From contig DNND01000131.1 of the NCBI GenBank assembly GCA_003488005.1, forward strand, positions 1 through 27,723: a DNA stretch of 27,723 bases, read 5' to 3'. The notes below the pieces were generated by a model that made no database searches, had not been told where the DNA came from, and saw nothing but the letters and a program-made list of their open reading frames with translations. Position numbers and translations under genes: made by a program. Source of the DNA: Blastocatellia bacterium. GTDB taxonomy: Bacteria > Acidobacteriota > Blastocatellia > Pyrinomonadales > Pyrinomonadaceae. Below are positions 1 through 7,228 of this stretch, piece after piece; the stretch's first letter is position 1; each line of letters opens with the position of its first letter.

Positions 1-711
1 GTTGACGGTGTTTTTGAGCTCGAGGATCTCGCCCTCGACTTCGACGGTGATCTTCTTGGAGAGGTCGCCGTTGGCCACCGCCGTTGTGACTTCGGCGATA
101 TTGCGCACCTGGCTGGTGAGGTTGCTGGCCATCGAGTTCACACTGTCAGTTAGATCCTTCCAGGTTCCGGCAACGCCTTTTACCTGTGCTTCGCCGCCCA
201 GCTTTCCTTCGGTTCCCACCTCGCGAGCGACGCGCGTAACTTCAGACGCGAACGAACTCAACTGGTCCACCATCGAGTTAACGATTTTCACAGTGCGCAG
301 AAATTCGCCCTTCAACGGACGTTCATCAACCTGCAGCGCCATCCGTTCTGACAGGTCACCGTTTGCGACCGCGCCGATCACGCGCGCCATTTCACTTGTC
401 GGGCGGGCCATGTCGTCGATTAGGAGGTTGGTCGAATCCACCAGCCGCAGCCACGAACCAGTGGCGGCAGGCACCGACGCGCGATGCATAATCTTTCCTT
501 CTTTGCCGACAACCTTGCTGACTCGTTCCACTTCCTTGGCCGTCTTGTCGCTCAACTCGATAATGTCGTTGAGTGTGTCCGCAATCTTTCCGGCCTCGCC
601 GGTCCATTCGCCGGGCAGACGCACCGAAAAATCACCTTTCTTAAAAGCTACGAGCGTCTTCAGCAGTAGCCTTGTATTTAATGAGTCTGTCGTCAGGGTT
701 TGAGTTCTCAT
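1..711 (-). CDS. Multi-HAMP signalling protein, probably a hybrid histidine kinase (3' part outside window)
   Basis: The reverse strand is open from an ATG at 711 to the left edge, giving 237 residues without a stop. The protein is built of repeated HAMP-like modules. Near residues 113-125 and again near 208-220 it reads roughly 'AVANGDLS(E/K)', followed by a 'LK..V..VNSM' helix, the layout of tandem HAMP arrays in large cytoplasmic hybrid histidine kinases. No signal peptide or membrane segment is visible, so a soluble sensor is likely. The start has an AAGG ribosome site about six bases upstream. GAF, histidine-kinase or receiver domains would lie beyond the edge and cannot be seen, so the kinase part is inferred from family architecture; a chemoreceptor-like protein is the alternative. 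The long open frame on the opposite strand (2-703) is its shadow. Confidence 0.82.
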   Translation of the reverse strand, partial: MRTQTLTTDSLNTRLLLKTLVAFKKGDFSVRLPGEWTGEAGKIADTLNDIIELSDKTAKEVERVSKVVGKEGKIMHRASVPAATGSWLRLVDSTNLLIDDMARPTSEMARVIGAVANGDLSERMALQVDERPLKGEFLRTVKIVNSMVDQLSSFASEVTRVAREVGTEGKLGGEAQVKGVAGTWKDLTDSVNSMASNLTSQVRNIAEVTTAVANGDLSKKITVEVEGEILELKNTVN

Positions 712-1028
712 TTTTACCTTCCCGAGTTGGCTTAAGTAGTTTGAGACAGGCGGACAAAACAGGCCCACAGGCGACCGGCAGAATTACTCCAGGAGAGTCG
801 TGAACCAGACACAGTTCGAACCGGTGTCGGCGAACAGTTGGGGGAATGTTGGGGGAAGCAGGAACTATTAAGTGTTGCTGCTAAAGATATTTTATACCGG
901 GCGGGCGGGGATATGTAAACCAATTTCAGATTTGAGCACTGATGCAGTTGATTTAAGGCAACCTCATTGCCATTGTGAGGCCTTTCCCTTGCCGGCAATG
1001 AACGCTAAAGGACAGAGCAATCATGTTG
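712..1028. other. Intergenic region without a recognised gene
   Basis: This 317-bp gap lies between the start of the HAMP protein and the stop of the aldehyde dehydrogenase, both on the minus strand. An 88-codon open frame on the minus strand (732-998) has no ribosome site and a composition unlike a protein. The gap presumably holds the promoter of the HAMP gene and the end of the dehydrogenase transcript, but no convincing -35/-10 pair or terminator hairpin was seen. Confidence 0.5.
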
Positions 1029-2396
1029 TTAATTACTGATTGAAACAGTCTTGATGTTAACGAATTCACGGATACCGAACTCGCCGAGCTCCCGGCCATA
1101 GCCGGAATTTTTTATTCCTCCAAAAGGTAAGCGCGGGTCGGAAGCAACCATGCTGTTAATAAAGACGGAGCCGGCTTCCAGGTTGTCGATAAACAGTTTG
1201 CGCTCGGCTTCATCGTTGGTCCAGGCAGACGAACCGAGCCCGAAGGTGGTGTCGTTGGCAACTTGAATTGCTTCGGCGATATCTTTAACGCTAAAAAGAA
1301 GCGCCACCGGGCCGAATATTTCTTCCGAATAAGCAGGCGAGTTTTTGGGAATATTCGTCAGCACGGTTGGCTCATAGAAATTCCCGGGGCGATCGAGTTT
1401 CTTGCCGCCTATCAGCACGATTGCACCTGCTGCAACCGAAGTTTTGACCTGTTCGTCGACGTCTTTAAGAATTTGTTCGGTTGCGAGCGGCCCAATTTCG
1501 GTACCCTCGTCCATTGGGTCGCCCACCCGCAATGCTTTCATTTCTGCAACGAACCGTTTCTCAAATTCGGCGTAGATTTCTTGCTTAACAATAAAGCGCT
1601 TGGCGGCGATGCATGATTGGCCGTTATTAATGGTGCGTGCTTTCACGGCGGTGGTCACCGCCAGTTCGAGATTCACCGTAGGCATCACGATGAAGGGATC
1701 GCTGCCGCCGAGTTCCAGGACTGTTTTCTTAACTTCACTGCCGGCGATCGCAGCAACACTGCGGCCCGCCGGCTCGCTGCCGGTCAGCGTTGCGGCGGCC
1801 ACACGACTGTCCCTTAAGATCGCTTCAACTGCGTCCGAACCAACCAGCAACGTTTGAAAACTTCCTTCGGGAAAACCAGCACGTCGAAAAATGTCTTCAA
1901 TGGCCAGCGCGCATTGCGGCACATTCGAAGCGTGTTTGAGTAAGCCGACGTTCCCGGCCATCAGCGCCGGCGCCGCAAAACGAAATACTTGCCAGAATGG
2001 AAAATTCCAGGGCATCACTGCCAACACTGGTCCGAGCGGCTGAAACTTGACGTAACTTTTAGCGGCGTCGGTTTCAACGGTTTCATCCGCGAGATGTTGC
2101 TGCGCAGTTTCGGCGTAATAGCGACAAACCCAGGCGCATTTTTCGGCTTCTCCGACTGCGCCTTTGATTGGCTTGCCCATTTCGGTGGTCATAATGCGCG
2201 CGAGATCGTGCTTCTCAGTTTCAAGGATTTCCGCGGCTCGCGTCATCATTTTGGCGCGTTCGGCAAATGAAGTTTCGCGATAGACTCGAAACACGTCGCT
2301 TGCCCGCTGCAACTTTTCCTCGATTTGAGCCTTCGTCAACGCCTCAAATGTTTTCAGTGTTTCGCCGGTGGTTGGATTGATTGATGCAATTGGCAT
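1029..2396 (-). CDS. NAD(P)-dependent succinate-semialdehyde dehydrogenase-type aldehyde dehydrogenase
   Basis: This is a full-length aldehyde dehydrogenase of 455 residues that oxidises an aldehyde to the acid with NAD(P). Visible hallmarks, numbered from the ATG start, are PWNFPFW (oxyanion Asn131), LLKHASN (cofactor-binding Lys154), the general base in LELGGSDP (Glu228), the nucleophile in NNGQSCIAAKR (Cys262) and EEIFGPV near the C-terminus. The short N-terminus and overall pattern resemble the Sad/YneI group of succinate-semialdehyde dehydrogenases, which work in GABA or putrescine degradation; the substrate is inferred. A GTG two codons upstream (2402) is possible, but AGGAG lies directly before that codon and five bases before the ATG at 2396, so the ATG was chosen. 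It appears monocistronic: the neighbours are an unrelated signalling gene and a transposase. Confidence 0.9.
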   Translation of the reverse strand: MPIASINPTTGETLKTFEALTKAQIEEKLQRASDVFRVYRETSFAERAKMMTRAAEILETEKHDLARIMTTEMGKPIKGAVGEAEKCAWVCRYYAETAQQHLADETVETDAAKSYVKFQPLGPVLAVMPWNFPFWQVFRFAAPALMAGNVGLLKHASNVPQCALAIEDIFRRAGFPEGSFQTLLVGSDAVEAILRDSRVAAATLTGSEPAGRSVAAIAGSEVKKTVLELGGSDPFIVMPTVNLELAVTTAVKARTINNGQSCIAAKRFIVKQEIYAEFEKRFVAEMKALRVGDPMDEGTEIGPLATEQILKDVDEQVKTSVAAGAIVLIGGKKLDRPGNFYEPTVLTNIPKNSPAYSEEIFGPVALLFSVKDIAEAIQVANDTTFGLGSSAWTNDEAERKLFIDNLEAGSVFINSMVASDPRLPFGGIKNSGYGRELGEFGIREFVNIKTVSISN

Positions 2397-2429
2397 TGGC
2401 ACTCCTGCTGGATTGGGTTGTTCTTCAGA

Positions 2430-2435
2430 ATTATA
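2430..2435 (-). promoter_or_regulatory. Candidate -10 element of the aldehyde dehydrogenase gene
   Basis: A perfect TATAAT on the minus strand lies 34 bases before the chosen ATG (2396). The -35 region is weak: a T-rich TTCTTT about 16 bases upstream. The placement predicts a leader of about 25-30 nt. Confidence 0.4.
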
Positions 2436-2465
2436 GTGTTGGCCTAGCGAAAAAGAATATGTTTT

Positions 2466-2545
2466 CGCCGCGGCTTTGCCGCCCTCCGTTCGGAAAGGCT
2501 CTGCCTTTCCGTCCGTTTCTCCCGTAGCTGAGGCTACGCCTCAGG
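2466..2545. repeat. REP pair at the 3' end of the RAYT gene
   Basis: Two palindromes lie close together. GGAAAGGCTCTGCCTTTCC is at 2492-2510 and CTGAGGCTACGCCTCAG at 2528-2544, preceded by a GCGGCTTTGCCGCC segment. The second palindrome covers the stop codon of the transposase gene (2541-2543). The block is matched in inverted orientation by the repeat at 3087-3165, so the gene sits between inverted REP pairs, as is usual for RAYT loci. Confidence 0.8.
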
Positions 2546-3086
2546 ATTTATGCCAGTAGATTTGATCGACGTCGATCCGCAACGGCTCGTCTTCGAGGGG
2601 TTTCCCCAGCCAACAGCGAATACTTGACCAGCGGTAATCCTCGGCACGTTCGACTAATCCCGCCCGAACTGGATTCATGTGAATATAATTCGCCTTTTCG
2701 ATCAAAACCTTCTCAGTCGTTATTAGTTTCAAATTCGGATGATGGTTCCAAAGTGAGTACTTGTGCTTCCGCAGTCCCGTTGCATGGCGAAGCTTCAGCA
2801 AAGATGACTCATAGCCAGCTTCTCTTAAGAAATTGATAGTGCGACGACCGCTAATGCCATTAACGTAACGCAGGACGTCGGAAGGTTCTTTGTCTGATCC
2901 GATTAGCGCGTGAACATGGTCTGGCATTATCACGTAAGCGAAGATCAGCAAATTAGCTGATGTGCGTGCTTCATCGAGTGCTTTGCATATAAGGTCCTTT
3001 AGTCTCGCGGTCCGGAATACGGGTAACCGATTATGGGCCACCGAAGTGAGGTAATAGACTGGTGAGTCTTTAGAGATACGAAACAT
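2541..3086 (-). CDS. REP-associated tyrosine transposase (RAYT, Y1/IS200-like superfamily)
   Basis: This 181-residue Y1 single-strand transposase is of the REP-associated kind, which is thought to recognise and spread REP hairpins and stays single-copy rather than moving like an IS. The HUH motif is visible in YVIMPDHVHALI, and the nucleophile region in YIHMNPVRAGLVERAEDYRWSS, with the Tyr at its start. The C-terminus has the usual RWSS block. The longer open frame up to 3200 runs through REP sequence; the ATG at 3086 is preferred because AAGGAGG lies nine bases before it and the protein then begins at the family's usual place. The gene is flanked by inverted REP pairs, and a REP palindrome overlaps its ribosome site. 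It appears intact. Confidence 0.88.
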   Translation of the reverse strand: MFRISKDSPVYYLTSVAHNRLPVFRTARLKDLICKALDEARTSANLLIFAYVIMPDHVHALIGSDKEPSDVLRYVNGISGRRTINFLREAGYESSLLKLRHATGLRKHKYSLWNHHPNLKLITTEKVLIEKANYIHMNPVRAGLVERAEDYRWSSIRCWLGKPLEDEPLRIDVDQIYWHKS

Positions 3087-3165
3087 GAGGCGTAGCCTCC
3101 TTATCTGGGGGTGCTGGCGGAAAGGCAAAGCCTTTCCGAACGGAAGGGGGCAAAGCCGCGTGTGG
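3087..3165. repeat. REP pair at the 5' end of the RAYT gene, overlapping its ribosome site
   Basis: The palindrome GAGGCGTAGCCTC (3087-3099) lies immediately before the RAYT start codon and overlaps its AAGGAGG (3096-3102). It is followed by GGAAAGGCAAAGCCTTTCC (3119-3137) and a GGGGGCAAAGCCGC segment. Together they mirror the block at 2466-2545. In the transposase mRNA the first palindrome would fold into a hairpin that pairs with the Shine-Dalgarno sequence. Confidence 0.8.
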
Positions 3166-3294
3166 CAAAAGCGGCGAGCGTATACAGAGCGGGTGAGCAT
3201 TTATCTTCTAATGGGAATTCCTTGCCAGTCAACGTTCGGCGTGAACAATGTCTGAACAAAATCGAGAAAGAATTCTTGTATTGTCTATTTCAAA

Positions 3295-5055
3295 ATGAAG
3301 TCTAAAACTAAAGGACTGGACAAATTCGCGATCGCCGCGGCGTTGCAGGAAATCGCTGCCCTGTTGGAGTTGAAGGGCGGCAAAGATCGCTTCAAAGCAC
3401 GCGCCTATCAAACCGGCGCGCGCGTTATTGCCGGCATCGGCGATGATCTCGGCGTTATCATTGAAGCAGATAGGTTGACTTCGTTGCGCGGCATTGGTGA
3501 TGCGCTTGCTTCTCAAATCAAACAGCTTTACCTGACGGGGCAATCTTCGGTGCTGCGTGGTCTAAAGAAAGAGTTTCCGCCCGGCATCATCGAACTCTCC
3601 GGCGTACCCGGTCTGTCGATCGCCAAAATCGCCGTGCTTCATGAAGCGTTAGGCATCACTTCTATTGCTGAACTCAAGGCGGCGGCCAAAGCAGGCAAGG
3701 TCAAAAGCATCAAAGGCTTTGGCGCCAAGACTGAACAGAAACTGCTCGAAGCTCTCGCCGACCACCGGCAGCGGGAAAAGAAGGAGCAGCGGCTGCACCT
3801 GCACCGCGCGCTGGCAACGGCCGAGCAAATTCGGAACTACCTGGCGACTGTCGGCGATAAGCTCGAAATCGAATTTGCCGGTTCTTTAAGACGCTGGAAA
3901 GAAACGGTCGGCACGATTCGGGTAGTCGCAAAGACGACCAAGCCGGCGAATTTGGTTGAGTACTTTCTGCGCTTTCCGCTAATCGTGCAGGTGGAAGAGC
4001 AGACGAAAACGACTTGTATCGTTCGCCTTGCTGAGGGCGCCAGAGTTTCACTGGTTGCGGTGCGTCCGGCGGAATTTGCTTTAGCTTTGTTAACTGAGAC
4101 AGGTTCGCAAGCGCATCTCGCCAAGTTGCAGAAGATCGCTAATAACGGCAGCGCTAAAATTAACCGCGGCAAATCGACGACGCGCACCACCGTTCGACCG
4201 TCCGCCCCAAAAACCGAAGCAGAACTTTATCGACGTTGGGGCATGCAATTCATCGCGCCGGAGTTGCGTGAAGACGAAGGTGAAATCGAGGCGGCGCCGG
4301 CGGGAAAGCTTCCGGAAGATTTGCTTGCGGTTGACGACATTCAGGGCATGGTCCATTGCCATACCACCTATTCCGATGGCAAGCATTCGGTTGAGGAGAT
4401 GGCGCGTGCAGCGGAAGCGATGGGCATGAAGTACATCACCATCACCGATCATTCGCCGACAGCTTTCTATGCTGGCGGTGTAACGATCGATCGCTTGAAG
4501 CGGCAGTGGGACGAGATTGCCGCGGTGCAGGAAACGGTCAAAGTGAAGATACTTCGGGGAACGGAATCAGACATCGTCGCCGACGGGCATCTGGATTATC
4601 CGGACAAGATTCTCGAACAGTTTGACGTCATCGTTGCCAGCATTCATGCGCGTTACAAGATGGATTCGGCAAAGATGACGAAGCGAATCGTGACTGCGAT
4701 GCGCCAGCCGGTATTCAAGATTTGGGGCCATGCGCTTGGGCGTTTGATTCAACGGCGCCCGCCATTCGAATGCGACGTCGAAAAAATTCTGGACGTGATC
4801 GCCGAGTCGCGCGCCGCGGTTGAAGTCAATGGCGATCCCTGGCGGCTCGACATGGAGCCGCGCTGGCTGCGTGAAGCGCGCAAGCGAAAGATCAAGTTCA
4901 CGATTTCCGTCGACGCACATTCAACCGGTGCACTTAATAACCTGAAATATGGCGTCGGGATTGCGCGGCGAGGTTGGGTAAGGAAAGCCGAGGTTTTGAA
5001 TACCCTGAGTGCCAAAGCCTTTCAAAAGGCCGTGAAACCCTCATCATCTTTTTAA
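3295..5055 (+). CDS. polX: Noncanonical PolX family protein: degenerate polymerase core fused to a PHP phosphoesterase/exonuclease
   Basis: At 586 residues this has the usual length and domain order of bacterial PolX: an N-terminal helical 8-kDa domain (about 1-80), helix-hairpin-helix motifs (GVPGLSIAKI near 103, GFGAKTEQKL near 141), the nucleotidyltransferase core (about 170-320) and a C-terminal PHP domain (about 345-580). PHP metal residues are present: HCH at 354-356, D361, H386, E424, H451, H479 and VDAH (D540, H542). The polymerase site is not intact. After AGSLRRWKETV, where active members have two catalytic Asp in a DxD, this protein has T207 and R209, and the third Asp position is S252. 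It therefore probably acts as a 3'-5' exonuclease or AP-end processing enzyme in repair. No clear ribosome site precedes the ATG. It stands alone between the RAYT unit and an unrelated operon. Confidence 0.88.
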   Translation: MKSKTKGLDKFAIAAALQEIAALLELKGGKDRFKARAYQTGARVIAGIGDDLGVIIEADRLTSLRGIGDALASQIKQLYLTGQSSVLRGLKKEFPPGIIELSGVPGLSIAKIAVLHEALGITSIAELKAAAKAGKVKSIKGFGAKTEQKLLEALADHRQREKKEQRLHLHRALATAEQIRNYLATVGDKLEIEFAGSLRRWKETVGTIRVVAKTTKPANLVEYFLRFPLIVQVEEQTKTTCIVRLAEGARVSLVAVRPAEFALALLTETGSQAHLAKLQKIANNGSAKINRGKSTTRTTVRPSAPKTEAELYRRWGMQFIAPELREDEGEIEAAPAGKLPEDLLAVDDIQGMVHCHTTYSDGKHSVEEMARAAEAMGMKYITITDHSPTAFYAGGVTIDRLKRQWDEIAAVQETVKVKILRGTESDIVADGHLDYPDKILEQFDVIVASIHARYKMDSAKMTKRIVTAMRQPVFKIWGHALGRLIQRRPPFECDVEKILDVIAESRAAVEVNGDPWRLDMEPRWLREARKRKIKFTISVDAHSTGALNNLKYGVGIARRGWVRKAEVLNTLSAKAFQKAVKPSSSF

Positions 5056-5126
5056 TTGTCGGTTGGTGCAGTCGCGTTGCCTAAAGTCTTGCAAGAGAAT
5101 CAACGCGGCATCCTTTGGGTTTGAGT

Positions 5127-5154
5127 TTGCATTCACCTATTGCTGCAATAGAAT
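5127..5154 (+). promoter_or_regulatory. Candidate sigma-70 promoter for the Cys-cluster/HIT operon
   Basis: TTGCAT (5127-5132) and TAGAAT (5149-5154) are separated by 16 bases. The predicted transcript would start near 5161, about 28 bases before the first gene. The match is reasonable but was found by eye only. Confidence 0.4.
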
Positions 5155-5188
5155 TTGACAGCCAAAGTCCTTCCAGGGAAAAGGGTGA

Positions 5189-5971
5189 ATGCAAAGAAAA
5201 GACTTCATCGATCTGGCCGACGACCCGACCCTAATCTCGGGCATTCATAACTACTGTGATCGCTGGTGTGAACGTTGTGCTTTCAGCGCGCGTTGTCTCC
5301 TTTATGCAACGGAGAAAGCTGATGAGGATGACGATCCCGCGAGCCGTGACATTAACAACGAAGCGTTCTGGCATAGGCTCGCTTCAATCTACGCCGAAAC
5401 AAAGGAGATGATCTCGGCGCGGGCTAAAGAGAATGGAGTTGATCTAAGTCCGAGCGTGCTCGCGGAAGCGGAGGAACAGATTGACCGGAAGCGCGCCCAG
5501 ACCAGAAACCATCCGCTCGCAAAGGCGGCTGAGGAATATGCTTTTGCGGTGAATCGATGGTTCGAGAAAGAATTTAAGCAGGTGGAAGTATTCAGCGATA
5601 CAGCTGAACTGAATGAAGTGGTTGAGCTCGATGAAGATGTAAACGACTATCTCGAGGTAATTCGTTGGTACCAATTCCTGATTGCTGTGAAGCTAATGCG
5701 CGGAATCTCATCTCGGTTTGAAGAAGATGAATATGGCGACGAAGAGTGGCGCGATTCTGACGGTTCAGCCAAAGTGGCACTGATTGGGATCGACAGATCC
5801 ATTAGCGCTTGGAAGTTAATGTCCGAGTTGCGAAGCGACAATGCTGACTCGATTCGCAAGTTCCTTTTGGACCTTGAGAAGTTACGCTTTTATGCTGAAA
5901 GGGAATTTCCTACCGCCCGCGATTTCATTCGTCCCGGATTTGATGAGGCAAGTTTAGATATACTGCAGTGA
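5189..5971 (+). CDS. Conserved hypothetical protein with an N-terminal four-cysteine cluster
   Basis: This 260-residue acidic, soluble-looking protein is of unknown function. Its clearest feature is a tight cluster near the N-terminus, YCDRWCERCAFSARC, placing Cys at 23, 27, 30 and 36 with a His at 20. The spacing (C-x3-C-x2-C-x5-C) suits a zinc or iron-sulfur site. The rest is mostly helical and rich in Glu and Asp, with no membrane segment or signal peptide. AAGGG lies six bases before the ATG. Its last four bases overlap an upstream GTG of the next gene, and the HIT protein start is only 23 bases downstream, so the two are very likely one operon. I do not recognise the family with certainty. 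Confidence 0.72.
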   Translation: MQRKDFIDLADDPTLISGIHNYCDRWCERCAFSARCLLYATEKADEDDDPASRDINNEAFWHRLASIYAETKEMISARAKENGVDLSPSVLAEAEEQIDRKRAQTRNHPLAKAAEEYAFAVNRWFEKEFKQVEVFSDTAELNEVVELDEDVNDYLEVIRWYQFLIAVKLMRGISSRFEEDEYGDEEWRDSDGSAKVALIGIDRSISAWKLMSELRSDNADSIRKFLLDLEKLRFYAEREFPTARDFIRPGFDEASLDILQ

Positions 5972-5994
5972 ACAACCCGGTGAACGGAGTATTC

Positions 5995-6423
5995 ATGCCT
6001 TGTCTCTTTTGCGGAATCGTTAATGGTGAGGTCAGCGCAACAGTTGTCTTTGAAGACGATATTTCAATAGCTTTTCTCGATCATCGCCCGCTTTTCCCAG
6101 GGCATTGTCTGCTCATCCCAAAAAATCACTTTGAAACGCTAAGCGATCTTCCGGCGGAACTCGTCGGGCCCTTCTTCAAAAATGTGCAGTTGCTGGGGCG
6201 TGCGGTTGAATTAGCGCTTGAAGCTGAAGGTTCTTTCGTCGCCATGAACAATCGTATTAGCCAAAGCGTGCCGCATTTTCACGTGCATATAGTTCCACGT
6301 CGCAAGAAAGACGGCTTGAAAGGATTTTTCTGGCCGCGAAACAAATACGAAAACGAAAACGAAATCCTTAAGACGCAAACGGCGATTCAACAAACAATTG
6401 CTGCAATACAAAAACGCCAATGA
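5995..6423 (+). CDS. HIT family protein (nucleotide hydrolase/transferase)
   Basis: This histidine-triad protein of 142 residues contains HFHVHIVPR (H94, H96, H98), the catalytic triad of nucleotidyl hydrolases that cleave phosphoramidates or dinucleoside polyphosphates. The N-terminus PCLFCGIVNGE (C3, C6), with H45, has the CxxC arrangement of zinc-binding HIT proteins of the Hint/Fhit type. The open frame extends upstream to a GTG at 5968 that overlaps the previous stop by four bases. The ATG at 5995 is preferred because ACGGAG lies five bases ahead and HIT proteins usually begin right before the CxxC. It is translationally close to the Cys-cluster gene. Substrate unknown. Confidence 0.88.
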   Translation: MPCLFCGIVNGEVSATVVFEDDISIAFLDHRPLFPGHCLLIPKNHFETLSDLPAELVGPFFKNVQLLGRAVELALEAEGSFVAMNNRISQSVPHFHVHIVPRRKKDGLKGFFWPRNKYENENEILKTQTAIQQTIAAIQKRQ

Positions 6424-7228
6424 AATTCCCGCTTTTTGATTAAGTCAAAATGCGCAAGAGTTTTTTTCAAGGCTTCAGAAAATAAAACACATAAAAAATT
6501 GATCTTAAAAAAGCATTCGCGTATAACTCTCCCCGTCGCGAGGGTCACGGCCTTCGAGACCAACCAAGGGACGGCGACCGATGTGGTGACACACGGAAGA
6601 GCGGAAAGACAGGCGGCTGTTAATCCGATTGACGCCCTGGGTTGAAGCCGAAAGGCTTTGCTAGAGAAGGCTGCGAGGCTTTCTCGAGCCATTCGGATAA
6701 AAACGAGTGGTACCCTTTAGACAGGACCCGCTGAAGGGGGCGAATGGTTCGACGAAAGTTGGACCGACGTTGCTGGGTCGTAACCAGAGGTGGAGGAAAA
6801 GCCACCAAAACAAAAACCTAAAGGCACCGTATCCGAAAGGACGCGAGAATTGGTAAAACATTTCGTGTGCTGACCGAAGATGCGACTGACCGCCAGTCCA
6901 TCATCGGGATACAAATCGGCAGCCTAGTGTGTACATGCGAAGCTGCCATCCTTTTAAAAGCTTCGGCGATTATTAGGAAACGGATTGCGCTACTTTCAGC
7001 TTGCTGGAGGTAGCGTTTTCCGTTTCTGCGTTCAAGTGTCAGATAAACTTTGAGTGGGTCGCCGCGTTACGACAAGCTAAAGCTTACCGGACATCACCCC
7101 GTTTTTGCAGTCCCGCAAATTTACGTTATCATCTGCCCACACTTTTCAGATCAGATTTTTTTAAGCCGCGCAAATTGGTCCTCGTCTCCCTGACGAGTTT
7201 TGCGCCCCTTCCCTGGAGGAGATTGCTC
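6424..7228 (+). other. Long non-coding stretch containing a structured RNA candidate
   Basis: There are 805 bases between the HIT gene and the VOC gene. Short open frames on both strands have no ribosome site and no protein-like composition. About 6424-6530 is A/T rich. About 6530-6970 carries many short hairpins (listed separately). From about 6971 to 7228 nothing specific was seen except the ribosome site of the VOC gene. Confidence 0.6.
6530..6970 (+). ncRNA. Candidate large structured RNA, family not recognised
   Basis: On the plus strand this region contains several GNRA-capped hairpins: TGTG-GTGA-CACA near 6583, AAGCC-GAAA-GGCTT near 6645 and TCC-GAAA-GGA near 6832. It also holds GGCG/CGCC around 6612-6636, GACCC (6725-6729) pairing with GGGTC (6775-6779), GGTGG/CCACC near 6788-6805, and GGCAGC (6918) pairing with GCTGCC (6941). 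A-rich single-stranded linkers connect the stems. The purine-rich loops fall on the plus strand, which sets the orientation. The final GCTGCC helix competes with a GAAGC/GCTTC helix (6940-6944 with 6960-6964). It does not contain the conserved cores of RNase P RNA, tmRNA, SRP RNA or group II domain V as I know them. The boundaries are approximate. Confidence 0.45.

Noticed and set aside
2..703. Long plus-strand open frame of 233 codons
   Set aside because: It is antisense to the multi-HAMP gene; the minus-strand translation shows clear HAMP repeats, while the plus-strand one shows low-complexity Ser/Thr-rich sequence.
732..998. Minus-strand open frame of 88 codons between the HAMP gene and the dehydrogenase
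   Set aside because: No ribosome site, no recognisable domain and unlike neighbouring codon use.
3087..3200. Extended N-terminus of the RAYT protein
   Set aside because: The extension is translated REP sequence; the ATG at 3086 has AAGGAGG and fits family length.
6530..6970. Match to tmRNA, RNase P RNA, group II intron or IscB-associated (HEARO/omega) RNA
   Set aside because: GGGGGCGAATGGTTCGACG near 6737 resembles a tmRNA 5' end, but there is no matching acceptor arm with CCA, no T-arm and no tag frame. The GAGGAAAGTCC core of RNase P and a domain V are absent. GACGCCCTGGG is faintly like omega RNA, but no IscB/IsrB gene follows.
7001..7228. N-terminal extension of the VOC protein
   Set aside because: The 76 extra codons are not protein-like, and the ATG at 7229 has a strong GGAGGAG.
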